From: a bacterium
Lineage (GTDB): Bacteria > Actinomycetota > Acidimicrobiia > Acidimicrobiales > CATQHL01
Assembly: GCA_026708055.1 (NCBI GenBank)
Contig: JAPOVS010000073.1
Span: 1 to 37,475 of the forward strand
Reading direction: 5' to 3'
Length of the DNA: 37,475 nucleotides
Numbering within the stretch: position 1 is the stretch's first letter; each line of letters opens with the position of its first letter. A program made the position numbers and the translations under genes. Shown in pieces: positions 16,814 to 24,370 of this stretch. The notes under the pieces were generated by a model. The model worked only from the letters and a program-made list of their open reading frames with translations, was not told the origin of the DNA and ran no database searches.

Positions 16814-16830
16814 GGCGACGCCGCCTCAGC
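16809..16830. terminator. Perfect 9-bp inverted repeat over both holA and rpsT stop codons
   Basis: GCTGAGGCG (16809-16817), loop ACGC, CGCCTCAGC (16822-16830). The left arm contains the TGA of holA and the right arm contains the TGA of rpsT on the other strand. No U-run follows, but the hairpin is symmetrical and placed to serve both converging transcripts. Confidence 0.55.
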
Positions 16831-17101
16831 CCTCCTCGCCGGCGTTGATGCGGGCGATGCGGCGGGTCAGCCGGGACTTCTTGCGGGAGGCGGTATTGGA
16901 GTGCAGGACGCCCTTGGCGGCCGCCGAGTCGATGCGCTTGACGGCCATACGGAGCTTCTCGGCCGCGTCCTCCTCGCCGGCTCGTGCCGCCGCCTCGGCG
17001 CCGGCGCTGCGCGTGTTGATCTCCGACCGCACCGACCGGTTGCGCAGCCGTCGCTTCACGTTCTGGCGGTTCCGCTTGATCTGGCTCTTGATGTTGGCCA
17101 C
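16826..17101 (-). CDS. rpsT: 30S ribosomal protein S20
   Basis: 91 residues from GTG at 17101, chosen because GAGGG lies 5 nt upstream and the product then begins as S20 proteins do (MANIKSQIKRNRQNVKRRLR). The sequence is basic and helical throughout (RMAVKRIDSAAAKGVLHSNT, ASRKKSRLTRRIARINAGEE). S20 binds 16S rRNA in the small subunit body. It is divergent from lepA, the usual neighbour in actinobacteria. The longer open frame to 17146 adds 15 non-family residues. Confidence 0.96.
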   Translation of the reverse strand: MANIKSQIKRNRQNVKRRLRNRSVRSEINTRSAGAEAAARAGEEDAAEKLRMAVKRIDSAAAKGVLHSNTASRKKSRLTRRIARINAGEEG

Positions 17102-17432
17102 GTTGTCCCTCGCGATCGCTGTCGGGATGAGCCGGCGGTTCCGCATCGGCGTCCGGCTCGGGGTGCCCGAATCGACCCGTGCATGCTACCGAGGGCGGCA
17201 CGCGTCCCATCCCCGGCGCGGTGGAGGGCGAACCCCGCCCGCCCGGCGTGTCGACCGATCGTGCCCTGGGGCGGCGACCTGCGACGGGTCCGGACGCGGC
17301 CGGTCACCCGATGGCCGGTAGCATCGCGTGCAGGAATCCCGGGCGCCCGCCCGCTTCCCCGCCCGCTCCGGCCGATGCCGGCGAGCCCGCCGAGTGCCCG
17401 GTCCGGGCGCCGGGGCCGCCGCTTTCGAGGTC

Positions 17433-19220
17433 ATGGATCAGTCCCGCATACGCAACGTGGCGATCATCGCCCACATCGATCACGGGAAGTCCACGCTGGC
17501 CGACCGCTTCCTGGAGATCTGCGAGGCGGTGGAACCGCGCGCCATGCGCGCCCAGTACCTGGACTCGATGGACCTGGAGCGTGAGCGCGGCATCACCATC
17601 AAGCTGCAGAGCGTGCGGCTGTCCTACGGCCCGTGGTGGATCAACCTGATCGACACACCCGGGCACGTGGACTTCGGCTACGAGGTGTCGCGGTCGCTGG
17701 CGGCCTGCGAAGGCGTCATCCTGCTCGTGGACGCCGCCCAGGGCATCGAGGCGCAGACCCTGGCCAACGCCGCGATGGCGCTGGAAGGCGACCTCACGAT
17801 CGTGGCGGCGCTCAACAAGCTGGACCTGCCGGCCGCCGACCCCGACCGGGTGGCCGGCGAGATCGAGCAGGTCCTCGGGATCCCGGCCGCCGAGGTGCTG
17901 CGCATCTCGGCGAAGACGGGCGAGGGCGTGCGGGAATTGCTCGACACGATCACCGCGCAGGTCCCGCCACCCGCCGGCGACCCCGCAGCGGCACTGCAGG
18001 CCCTCGTCTTCGACTCCCACTTCGATCAGTACCGGGGGGTGGTGAGCTCGATCCGGGTCGTGCAGGGCACGCTCAGGTCCGGCTCGCAGGTGCGCTTCAT
18101 GCAGGCCGCGGCGACCCACGAGACCCAGGAGATCGGGGTGCGCGCCCCGACGCCGACGGCGGTGGGCGAACTCGGTCCCGGTGAGGTGGGATACCTCATC
18201 GCCGGCGTGAAGAACACCGCCGAGGCGCGCGCCGGCGAGACGGTCACCGAGGCCGACCGCCCCGCGCCGGACCCGCTCGTGGGGTACCGCGAGCCCAAGG
18301 CGATGGTGTTCTGCGGCCTCTATCCCATCGACGGCGACGAGTACCTCGACCTCCGCGACGCGCTCGACAGGCTCCGGCTCAACGACTCCAGCTTCAGCTA
18401 CACCCCCGAGACCTCCACCGCTCTGGGCTTCGGCTACCGCTGCGGGTTCCTGGGGCTGCTGCACATGGAGATCATCACCGAGCGGCTCGAGCGGGAGTTC
18501 GATCTGGACATCATCGCCACGACGCCGTCGGTGGAGTACCGGGTGCGCACGACGGCGGGCACCGAGGTGGCCGTGGACAGCCCCAGCCGGTTGCCGCCGG
18601 CGGGGGAGGTGGCCGCCATCGCCGAGCCCTTCCTGCTGCTCACCATCATCGCCCCGGCACGTTGCACGGGGACGCTCATGGAGCTCTGCCAGAAGCGCCG
18701 GGGCAACCTCCGGGGCATGGACTACCTGTCGCCGGAGCGGGTGGAGTTGCGCTACCGGCTGCCGCTGGCGGAGGTTGTGACCGACTTCTACGACCTGCTC
18801 AAGAGCCGCACCCAGGGCTACGCCAGCCTGGACTACGACGCCGACGGTTACGAGGACTCCGACCTGGTGAGGGTGGACATCCTGCTGCAGCACGAGCCGG
18901 TGGACGCCTTCAGCTCGATCGTGCACCGCAACGAGGCGTACTCCTACGGGCGGAAGATGACCGCCAAGCTGCGCGAGTTGATCCCGCGCCAGCAGTTCGA
19001 CGTGCCGATCCAGGCCGCCATCGGCAGCCGGATCATCGCCCGGGAGACGGTCAAGGCCTACCGCAAGGACGTCACCGCGGGCCTCTACGGCGGTGACGTC
19101 ACCCGCAAGCGGAAGCTGCTGGAACGCCAGAAGGCCGGGAAAAAGCGGATGAAGGCGATCGGCAGGGTGGAAGTGCCGCCCGAGGCGTTCGTCTCGGCGC
19201 TGCGGATGCCCTCCGGCTAG
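17433..19220 (+). CDS. lepA: Elongation factor 4 (back-translocating GTPase)
   Basis: 595 residues from ATG 17433 ([20 protein letters not shown]), the standard LepA beginning. GTPase motifs are AHIDHGKST (P-loop, 13-21), RGITIKLQ (switch I), DTPGHVDF (G3) and NKLDL (G4). Domain II, the EF-G-like domains ([17 protein letters not shown]) and the LepA-specific C-terminal domain ([53 protein letters not shown]) are complete. LepA acts on stalled ribosomes and in ribosome assembly. GAGG lies just before the ATG. The open frame reaches GTG 17328, directly after a TAGCAT -10-like box, so transcription probably starts near 17331 and the mRNA has a leader of about 100 nt. Confidence 0.96.
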   Translation: MDQSRIRNVAIIAHIDHGKSTLADRFLEICEAVEPRAMRAQYLDSMDLERERGITIKLQSVRLSYGPWWINLIDTPGHVDFGYEVSRSLAACEGVILLVDAAQGIEAQTLANAAMALEGDLTIVAALNKLDLPAADPDRVAGEIEQVLGIPAAEVLRISAKTGEGVRELLDTITAQVPPPAGDPAAALQALVFDSHFDQYRGVVSSIRVVQGTLRSGSQVRFMQAAATHETQEIGVRAPTPTAVGELGPGEVGYLIAGVKNTAEARAGETVTEADRPAPDPLVGYREPKAMVFCGLYPIDGDEYLDLRDALDRLRLNDSSFSYTPETSTALGFGYRCGFLGLLHMEIITERLEREFDLDIIATTPSVEYRVRTTAGTEVAVDSPSRLPPAGEVAAIAEPFLLLTIIAPARCTGTLMELCQKRRGNLRGMDYLSPERVELRYRLPLAEVVTDFYDLLKSRTQGYASLDYDADGYEDSDLVRVDILLQHEPVDAFSSIVHRNEAYSYGRKMTAKLRELIPRQQFDVPIQAAIGSRIIARETVKAYRKDVTAGLYGGDVTRKRKLLERQKAGKKRMKAIGRVEVPPEAFVSALRMPSG

Positions 19221-19238
19221 GCCCGCCGAGGGGGGCGG

Positions 19239-19254
19239 TAGTATCGGATGACCA
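19239..19254 (+). promoter_or_regulatory. -10-like element ahead of hrcA
   Basis: TAGTAT at 19239-19244 precedes two in-frame ATG codons (19248 and 19254) by 3 and 9 nt. No Shine-Dalgarno is seen and no CIRCE inverted repeat (the usual HrcA operator) occurs here. Confidence 0.4.
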
Positions 19255-20270
19255 TGGGTTCTCGTTCCGATGCCCTGTCGCCGCGCAAGGAGGAGGTCCT
19301 GCGCGCCGTGGTGGAGTGCTATATCGCCGGCGCCTCCCCGGTCGGCTCGGGCACCGTCTACGAATCGCAGGACTTCGGTGTCTCCCCAGCGACGATCCGC
19401 AAGGAGATGCTGGTGCTGGAGCAGGCCGGGTACCTGCAGCAGCCGCACACCTCCTCGGGCCGGGTTCCCACCGAGGCCGGCTACCGCTACTTCGTCGACG
19501 CCCTCATGGCGCCCTACAGCCTCGGGCCGGTGGAGGGGCGCCAGATCAGCGAGTTCTTCGAGCACGCCCACGGCGAGCTGGGCTCGGTCCTGGCGTCGCT
19601 CTCCTCGTTGCTCGCGGACGTGACGCGCTGTGCCGCCGTCGTGGTCGGTCCTCGCGCCGACTCCGCCGTGGTCCGGTCGGTGCAGTTGGTGGAACTCTCC
19701 GGCCACGTGGTGCTCCTCGTGGCCGTGCTGTCCACGGGCGCCGTGGAGCAGCGGGCCCTCGAACTGGACGCCGCCCCGCTTGCCGCCGACGTGGATCACG
19801 CCGCCGAGGTGCTCGCCCGGACGCTGGTCGGCAGGCCGGTCGACACCGAGGTCCCGGTCGAGGGGCTGCCCACCGGCGTCGCCCGTCTGGTGTCGGCGGC
19901 GGCGGATGCCCTGCGCGCCGTCGAGGGCGGGCTCGCCGAGCACCTCTTCGTCGGCGGGCACGCCACGGTCGTGCGCTCCTTCGGCGCCGTCGAGACCGCC
20001 CAGCGGATCCTGACGCTCCTCGAGCGGCACTACGCGGTGGTCTCGCTGCTGCGGGACATCATGGACCGGGGAATGAAGGTCGCCATCGGCGGCGAGACGG
20101 GGCTGGTGCCCCTCAGTGAATGCTCGGTGGTGGTCTCGCCCTACCTCGTGGAGGGACGCCGGGCGGGCTCCATCGCGGTGCTGGGCCCGACCCACCTCAA
20201 CTATCCCCAGGCGATGGCGACGGTGGCGGTGATCAGCCGGCAGCTCGGCCGGATGCTGAGCGGCGGCTAG
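19248..20270 (+). CDS. hrcA: Heat-inducible transcription repressor
   Basis: 340 residues. The N-terminal winged helix reads LSPRKEEVLRAVVECYIAGA, VGSGTVYESQDFGVSPATIR, EQAGYLQQPHTSSGRVPTEA and GYRYFVD, a near-perfect HrcA signature. A GAF-like middle domain and the dimerisation part follow (LLVAVLSTGAVEQRALEL, IGGETGLVPLSECSVVVSPY, GSIAVLGPTHLNYPQAMATV). HrcA represses chaperone operons by binding CIRCE. The gene is 21 bp from dnaJ. The start may be ATG 19254. In many actinobacteria hemW lies between lepA and hrcA; here it is absent. Confidence 0.95.
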   Translation: MTMGSRSDALSPRKEEVLRAVVECYIAGASPVGSGTVYESQDFGVSPATIRKEMLVLEQAGYLQQPHTSSGRVPTEAGYRYFVDALMAPYSLGPVEGRQISEFFEHAHGELGSVLASLSSLLADVTRCAAVVVGPRADSAVVRSVQLVELSGHVVLLVAVLSTGAVEQRALELDAAPLAADVDHAAEVLARTLVGRPVDTEVPVEGLPTGVARLVSAAADALRAVEGGLAEHLFVGGHATVVRSFGAVETAQRILTLLERHYAVVSLLRDIMDRGMKVAIGGETGLVPLSECSVVVSPYLVEGRRAGSIAVLGPTHLNYPQAMATVAVISRQLGRMLSGG

Positions 20271-20291
20271 GGCCGACCTTCCTTCGATCAC

Positions 20292-21380
20292 ATGGCCGAG
20301 CGCGACTACTACGACGTGTTGGGCGTGTCCCCGCAGGCGACCGCGGAGGAGATCAAGCAGGCCTATCGGCGCCTGGCGCGGGAATCCCACCCCGATCGCA
20401 ACCCCGACGATCCCGGCGCCGAGGAGCGTTTCAAGGAGCTCGCCGCCGCCTACGAGGTGCTGAGCGACCCGGAGCGGCGCGCCAACTACGACCGGTTCGG
20501 CACCGCCGAGGCCCCCTCCAACCCGTTCGACATCTTCGCCGCGTTCTTCGGCGACGCCGGCTTCGGCGGCTTCGGCGCTCCCGGCCGCAGCGCCGCGGCA
20601 ACCGGTGCCGACGTCGAGACCACCCTGGAGCTGGATCTCGCCGACGCCGTCTTCGGCGGCGTGCAGGAGCTGACCGTGACCCTGGCCGTGCCCTGCGAGG
20701 ACTGCGAGGCCACCGGTGCCGCGGCGGGCACCGAGGCGACGACCTGCGGCGACTGCGCCGGCAGCGGTCAGGTTCGTCAGGTGCGCTCCTCGCTGCTGGG
20801 CCAGATGGTCACGGCGGGACCGTGCCGCCGCTGCTCGGGACTCGGCCGGTACGTCGAGCGCCCGTGCCGCGCCTGCCGGGGACAGGGGCGCATCCGGGGT
20901 GAGCGGACGTACTCCCTCGACGTGCCCCCCGGGGTGGACACGGGTACCGTGCTGCGGCTACCCGGGCGGGGAGGCGTGGGGCTGCGCGGCGGACCCCACG
21001 GTGATCTCTACGTGCAGGTGCGGACGCGCCCGCACGCCACCCTGCAGCGCCGAGGTGACGACCTGCTGGCGATCGTGGAGATCCCCATGACGCAGGCCGC
21101 CCTGGGCGGCAAGGTCACCCTCGACACGCTCGACGGCCCGATGGAGTTGCGCGTCGTGCCGGGCACGCAATCCGGCCAGACGATGGTGTGCCGCTACAAG
21201 GGGGTGCCTCGGGGTCGGGGCAGGGGACGGGGCAACCTGCTGGTGGAGTTCGTGGTGCAGACACCCGAAGACCTCGACGGCGAGCAGGCCGAGTTGGTGC
21301 GCGAGCTGGCGCGCCTGCGGGGCGAGGACATCGACGCCGGCGGGTTGCGCAGCAAGCTCCGCTCCACCTTCGGCTCCTGA
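20292..21380 (+). CDS. dnaJ: Chaperone protein DnaJ (DnaJ2-type, next to hrcA)
   Basis: 362 residues. The J domain 1-70 has HPD at 33-35 (ESHPDRNPDDPGAEERFKEL). A Gly/Phe-rich segment covers about 76-100 (FDIFAAFFGDAGFGGFGAPG). The zinc domain about 137-210 has four CxxC motifs (CEDCEATG, CGDCAGSG, CRRCSGLG, CRACRGQG). The C-terminal substrate-binding part reads YSLDVPPGVDTGTVLRLPGR, LGGKVTLDTLDG and PRGRGRGRGNLLVEF. It stimulates DnaK ATPase and delivers unfolded clients. The hrcA-dnaJ pair is the usual actinobacterial arrangement for the second DnaJ; no dnaK or grpE is in view. Confidence 0.95.
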   Translation: MAERDYYDVLGVSPQATAEEIKQAYRRLARESHPDRNPDDPGAEERFKELAAAYEVLSDPERRANYDRFGTAEAPSNPFDIFAAFFGDAGFGGFGAPGRSAAATGADVETTLELDLADAVFGGVQELTVTLAVPCEDCEATGAAAGTEATTCGDCAGSGQVRQVRSSLLGQMVTAGPCRRCSGLGRYVERPCRACRGQGRIRGERTYSLDVPPGVDTGTVLRLPGRGGVGLRGGPHGDLYVQVRTRPHATLQRRGDDLLAIVEIPMTQAALGGKVTLDTLDGPMELRVVPGTQSGQTMVCRYKGVPRGRGRGRGNLLVEFVVQTPEDLDGEQAELVRELARLRGEDIDAGGLRSKLRSTFGS

Positions 21381-21425
21381 GCCCCCGGGGCCGGCCCCTC
21401 CCGCACCCCGCCGCGGCGCCGTCTG

Positions 21426-22778
21426 TCAGCCCACCGCTGTCGGCAGGGGCAGGTGCCAGCTCCCCTCGCTGTAGCGCACGGTCAGCTCGTTGCAGGCGCC
21501 GCGCGCCACGTCGGCCAGTTCCACCGGCGGCGGGAGCTCGGCCACTAGGGTGCCGACAAGCGGCGCCTGTTGCGGCCAGCCCTCGAAAAGGTAGACGCGC
21601 CCGCCGGGTTGAACGATCGCCACCGTGGCGATGCCGTCGCAGTCCCAGTCGCCGACCGCCACCTGGTCGCCCGGAGCGCCGACGGGGTAGCGAACCCCGT
21701 CGACGGACACGAAGCCCGCGGTGATGCGGATCCGCTCCGCGCAGCCGTCGCCGTCGACGTCCCGCCAGCCGCTCCCCGGGCCCGGGCAGCGGGCCGTTGC
21801 GCTCCCGGGCGGACCCGGTGGGCCCTCTGGGCGTTCGGGCCGCTGCGGCGGATCGGGCCGTGTGGTCGGGGGAGTCGAGGGGGGAGCCTCCTGCGCCGCG
21901 ACCTCCGGAGCCGCCGGCTCCGCTGGTCGGGACGGTGCGCTCAGCGACGCCGAGGCGACCACCGTCGGAGCGGCGGAGGTGCCGTCGCCGAGGCGCAGGA
22001 CCATGACCACCCCGAGGACGCAACCAGCGCACACGGTGGCAGCGGCGAGCCAGGTCGCCCGCCGGGGGCGCCGCCGGAGGGAGCCGGCGGTCCGGCCGTC
22101 GCCCCGCGCCGGCAGCCGCGGGCGGATCGCGGCGGCCCGTCCCGGCGGCTCGTCCCGCCGGCGGTCAGCGCCGGGCCGGGAACTGCGGGACTCGCCGGCG
22201 GCGGCGCGCAGCCGGCTCGCCAGCGCCCTGCTGCTGGGAACCCGCCCGTCGACGGCGGCCTGCGCCACCGCCTCCAGGCGCCGGCGCAAGAGCTGCGCGT
22301 GGCGTCGCCGGCCCGGTCGCTGCTGCGCCTCCAGACGCTGCAGCGTCGCCTGCACCGTCTCGCCGATGGCCTTCACGTCGGCGAGTTGCGCCGCGGGGTC
22401 ATCGCTGGCGTCGCGGCGGGCGGCCGAGAAGCCGCAGAGCAGCGGCCGGCGCAGCGCATCGATCACGACGTGGGCCGGCCGGATGTCCCGATGGAGGATC
22501 CCTCGCTCGTGCAGGTAACAGACCGTCTCGGCGACCTCCTCGAATACCCGGCGGAGTTCCTCGAGCCGCGGCGGCTGCCACGTCGCCAGCGTCTCCCGGC
22601 CGGCGTAGCGCGTCAGCAGGCGCAGCCCGCGCTCGTCGTCGACCAGCGCCACGAAGCCGATGACCCCCGGATGGTCGAGATCCGCCAGGAGCGCGGCCTC
22701 GTGCCGCAACGCCTCGGCGGCCCCGCCCTCCTTGACGGCCACCAATTCCCGCTCGTGCAACTCGGAGCGAAGTGTCAT
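21426..22778 (-). CDS. Transmembrane protein-kinase-like protein with degenerate catalytic site and outer FG-GAP-like domain
   Basis: 450 residues. The inner part is a Ser/Thr kinase fold: VAVKEG (Lys16), Glu27, the catalytic-loop region ERGILHRDIRPAHVVI with HRD at 96-98, and a C-lobe ending near 190. Three features deviate from active kinases: the glycine-rich loop is missing because the protein begins at its second strand; the catalytic-loop Asn is His103; and DFG is GFS (116-118). One membrane helix spans 242-263. The outer part has a Pro-rich stalk, then a small domain with DVDGDG (340-345) and DWDCDG (377-382), Ca-binding-type motifs of FG-GAP/VCBS repeats. It is therefore probably a pseudokinase sensor. 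ATG 22778 lies 7 nt after TACTCT in an AT-rich tract. Converges on dnaJ. Confidence 0.82.
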   Translation of the reverse strand: MTLRSELHERELVAVKEGGAAEALRHEAALLADLDHPGVIGFVALVDDERGLRLLTRYAGRETLATWQPPRLEELRRVFEEVAETVCYLHERGILHRDIRPAHVVIDALRRPLLCGFSAARRDASDDPAAQLADVKAIGETVQATLQRLEAQQRPGRRRHAQLLRRRLEAVAQAAVDGRVPSSRALASRLRAAAGESRSSRPGADRRRDEPPGRAAAIRPRLPARGDGRTAGSLRRRPRRATWLAAATVCAGCVLGVVMVLRLGDGTSAAPTVVASASLSAPSRPAEPAAPEVAAQEAPPSTPPTTRPDPPQRPERPEGPPGPPGSATARCPGPGSGWRDVDGDGCAERIRITAGFVSVDGVRYPVGAPGDQVAVGDWDCDGIATVAIVQPGGRVYLFEGWPQQAPLVGTLVAELPPPVELADVARGACNELTVRYSEGSWHLPLPTAVG

Positions 22779-22830
22779 AGCTTGAAGAGTAGCAATAAAT
22801 CAGGAAATATCAGAAAAGCTGGTCCCAGAA
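22779..22830 (-). promoter_or_regulatory. AT-rich promoter of the kinase-like gene
   Basis: On the minus strand TACTCT (22791-22786) ends 7 nt before the ATG, so the transcript would be leaderless. It sits in an AT-rich stretch with two similar copies of CTGATATTT/CTGATTTAT further upstream, in contrast to the GC-rich surroundings. Confidence 0.4.
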
Positions 22831-22944
22831 CGAGTCGCTGGCCGTTATGCGGCCGAGAGCGGGATGCGCCGGGCAATGTTCGGATCGCACCGCCGGGGGA
22901 TCCTGCGTTGGCATTCCGCGGGGGCTGGCAGCGCCGGCAACACC

Positions 22945-22956
22945 TAGGCTCGATCG
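22945..22956 (+). promoter_or_regulatory. -10-like element for the FAD oxidoreductase gene
   Basis: TAGGCT at 22945-22950 ends 5 nt before GTG 22956, the start that leaves a compact N-terminus before the FAD-binding motif. Confidence 0.4.
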
Positions 22957-24131
22957 TGCGACGTGGAATGCCGAGAGTCGAGGTGGGCCGAGTGCGGTCA
23001 TGTGACGCGGTCGTCATCGGAGGCGGCATCGCAGGCATGTCGGCCGCGTACTCGCTCGCGCGCCGGGGCGTCGAGGTCGTCGTGCTCGAGCGGGAGGACT
23101 CGCTGACGGCGCACAGCACGGGACGGTCGGCCGCCCAGTACATCGAGACCTACGGCGGACCGGTGAACCAGGCGCTCACCGTTGCCTCCCGTGACTTCCT
23201 GCTGAGCAATGCCGACGGCCTGGCCGCGGTGGAACTGCTGCAACCGCGTGCGGTCCTCTGGGTCGCCCCGGCGGAGCACCTCGGCGACTTGGAGCAGCTC
23301 CGGCAGGAGATGTCGCCGCTCACGCCGCATCTGGCGATCGTCGGGCCGGACGAGGCCCGGACGCACTGTCCCGTCCTGAGCCCCCAGTGGGTGGCGGGGG
23401 GCCTATTCGAGGAGGGGAGCTACGACATCGACGTGGCCGGCCTGCACCAGGCGTTCCTGCGCGGTGCCCGACGCCACGGCACCACCGTCGTGCGTTCCAG
23501 CCCGGTCGAGGGGCTGGACCGCGCGAGCGGCCGCTGGGAGTTGCGAGCTGCCGCCGGGGCGTTCGCGGCGCCGGTCGTCGTCAATGCCGCCGGGGCATGG
23601 GCGGACGATGTGGCCGGCCGCGCCGGGGTGCCGCCCCTCGGGCTGGCGCCGCTGCGCCGCACCATCTTCACCTTCGCCGCTCCCGCCGCGTATGCCGCCG
23701 AGGAGGTGTGGCGCTGGCCGTTGGTGACCGACATCGGCGGCAGGTTCTACTTCAAACCCGAGGGGCCGTCTCAGATCCTGGGTTCGCCGGCCGATGAGAC
23801 GCCGGATGCGCCCTGTGACGCCCGTGCGGAGGAGTTGGACGTGGCGCGGGGCATCGACGCCGTGAATGGTGCCACGACGCTGGGCGTGCGCGCCGTCCGC
23901 TCGGTGTGGGCCGGTCTGCGCACCTTCGCCGCCGACCGACACCCCGTGGCGGGGTTCGACGAGGGGACCGAGGGATTCGTGTGGTGCGCCGGTCAGGGAG
24001 GCACCGGCATCCAGACCTCGCCGGCGATGGGCGAGGCGGTCGCCTCCATCGTCTGCGGGACGGTGCCGCCGGCGGCGCTCAGCGCGGTGATCGGGCAGCT
24101 CTCACCGGGGCGGCTCCGGCACACCGGCTAG
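22956..24131 (+). CDS. FAD-dependent oxidoreductase, D-amino-acid oxidase (DadA/GlpO-like) family
   Basis: 391 residues from GTG 22956. The Rossmann FAD motif CDAVVIGGGIAGMSAAYSLA ends in VEVVVLERE, and the second signature STGRSAAQYIE is where DAO-family enzymes contact the flavin. The substrate domain has FKPEG and DETPDAP. The C-terminal FAD motif is ADRHPVAGFDEGTEGFVWCA followed by GQGGTGIQTSPAMGEAVASI. Such enzymes oxidise amino or N-methyl-amino acids, passing electrons to oxygen or quinones. The exact substrate (glycine, sarcosine or a D-amino acid) cannot be told. An open frame continues upstream to 21570 but runs antisense through the kinase gene and is not used. Confidence 0.88.
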   Translation: MRRGMPRVEVGRVRSCDAVVIGGGIAGMSAAYSLARRGVEVVVLEREDSLTAHSTGRSAAQYIETYGGPVNQALTVASRDFLLSNADGLAAVELLQPRAVLWVAPAEHLGDLEQLRQEMSPLTPHLAIVGPDEARTHCPVLSPQWVAGGLFEEGSYDIDVAGLHQAFLRGARRHGTTVVRSSPVEGLDRASGRWELRAAAGAFAAPVVVNAAGAWADDVAGRAGVPPLGLAPLRRTIFTFAAPAAYAAEEVWRWPLVTDIGGRFYFKPEGPSQILGSPADETPDAPCDARAEELDVARGIDAVNGATTLGVRAVRSVWAGLRTFAADRHPVAGFDEGTEGFVWCAGQGGTGIQTSPAMGEAVASIVCGTVPPAALSAVIGQLSPGRLRHTG

Positions 24132-24220
24132 CCCGCGGCCGGGCCGACAAGTAGTCCAGCTCGCGGCTTCCTGATCCTTGGTGTCGCCGGAGTCGCCGGC
24201 GGCCGTCGTGCAGGCTCTCG

Positions 24221-24244
24221 AACCGATTGGTTCCTCCATCGGTT
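24221..24244 (+). terminator. Hairpin in the gap between FAD oxidoreductase and M16 protease genes
   Basis: AACCGAT (24221-24227) and ATCGGTT (24238-24244) form a perfect 7-bp stem with a 10-nt loop, about 90 bp after the oxidoreductase stop. Only a short T-run follows, so it may be a weak terminator or part of the protease 5' region. The rest of the 239-bp gap shows nothing else I can name. Confidence 0.35.
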
Positions 24245-24370
24245 TCATCAACTCGTTCATCGAGACTCCTCCAGGGTTTCGATGGTGCCTCGGTAGGCTT
24301 CGACGGCTACCGCTCGAGGGTTCGATCGGGCCCTCGGACCGGTAGCAGACACAGCTTTGGAAGGTTCCCC

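Noticed and set aside
17328-17432. N-terminal extension of LepA from GTG 17328
   Set aside because: The added 35 residues are Arg/Pro/Ala-rich and unlike any LepA; the family start MDQSRIRN follows at 17433. The GTG is too close to the -10-like box to be the start.
19221-19247. CIRCE operator before hrcA
   Set aside because: The 27-bp gap has no inverted repeat resembling the CIRCE consensus.
17304-20390. Minus-strand open frame of 1028 codons opposite lepA and hrcA
   Set aside because: The product is a His/Arg/Gly/Val-rich mixture without domains, and the plus strand holds unmistakable lepA and hrcA. High GC creates long antisense frames.
21570-22955. Long extension upstream of the FAD oxidoreductase
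   Set aside because: It is antisense to the kinase-like gene and composed of Arg/Ala/Gly; GTG 22956 gives a normal start before the FAD motif.
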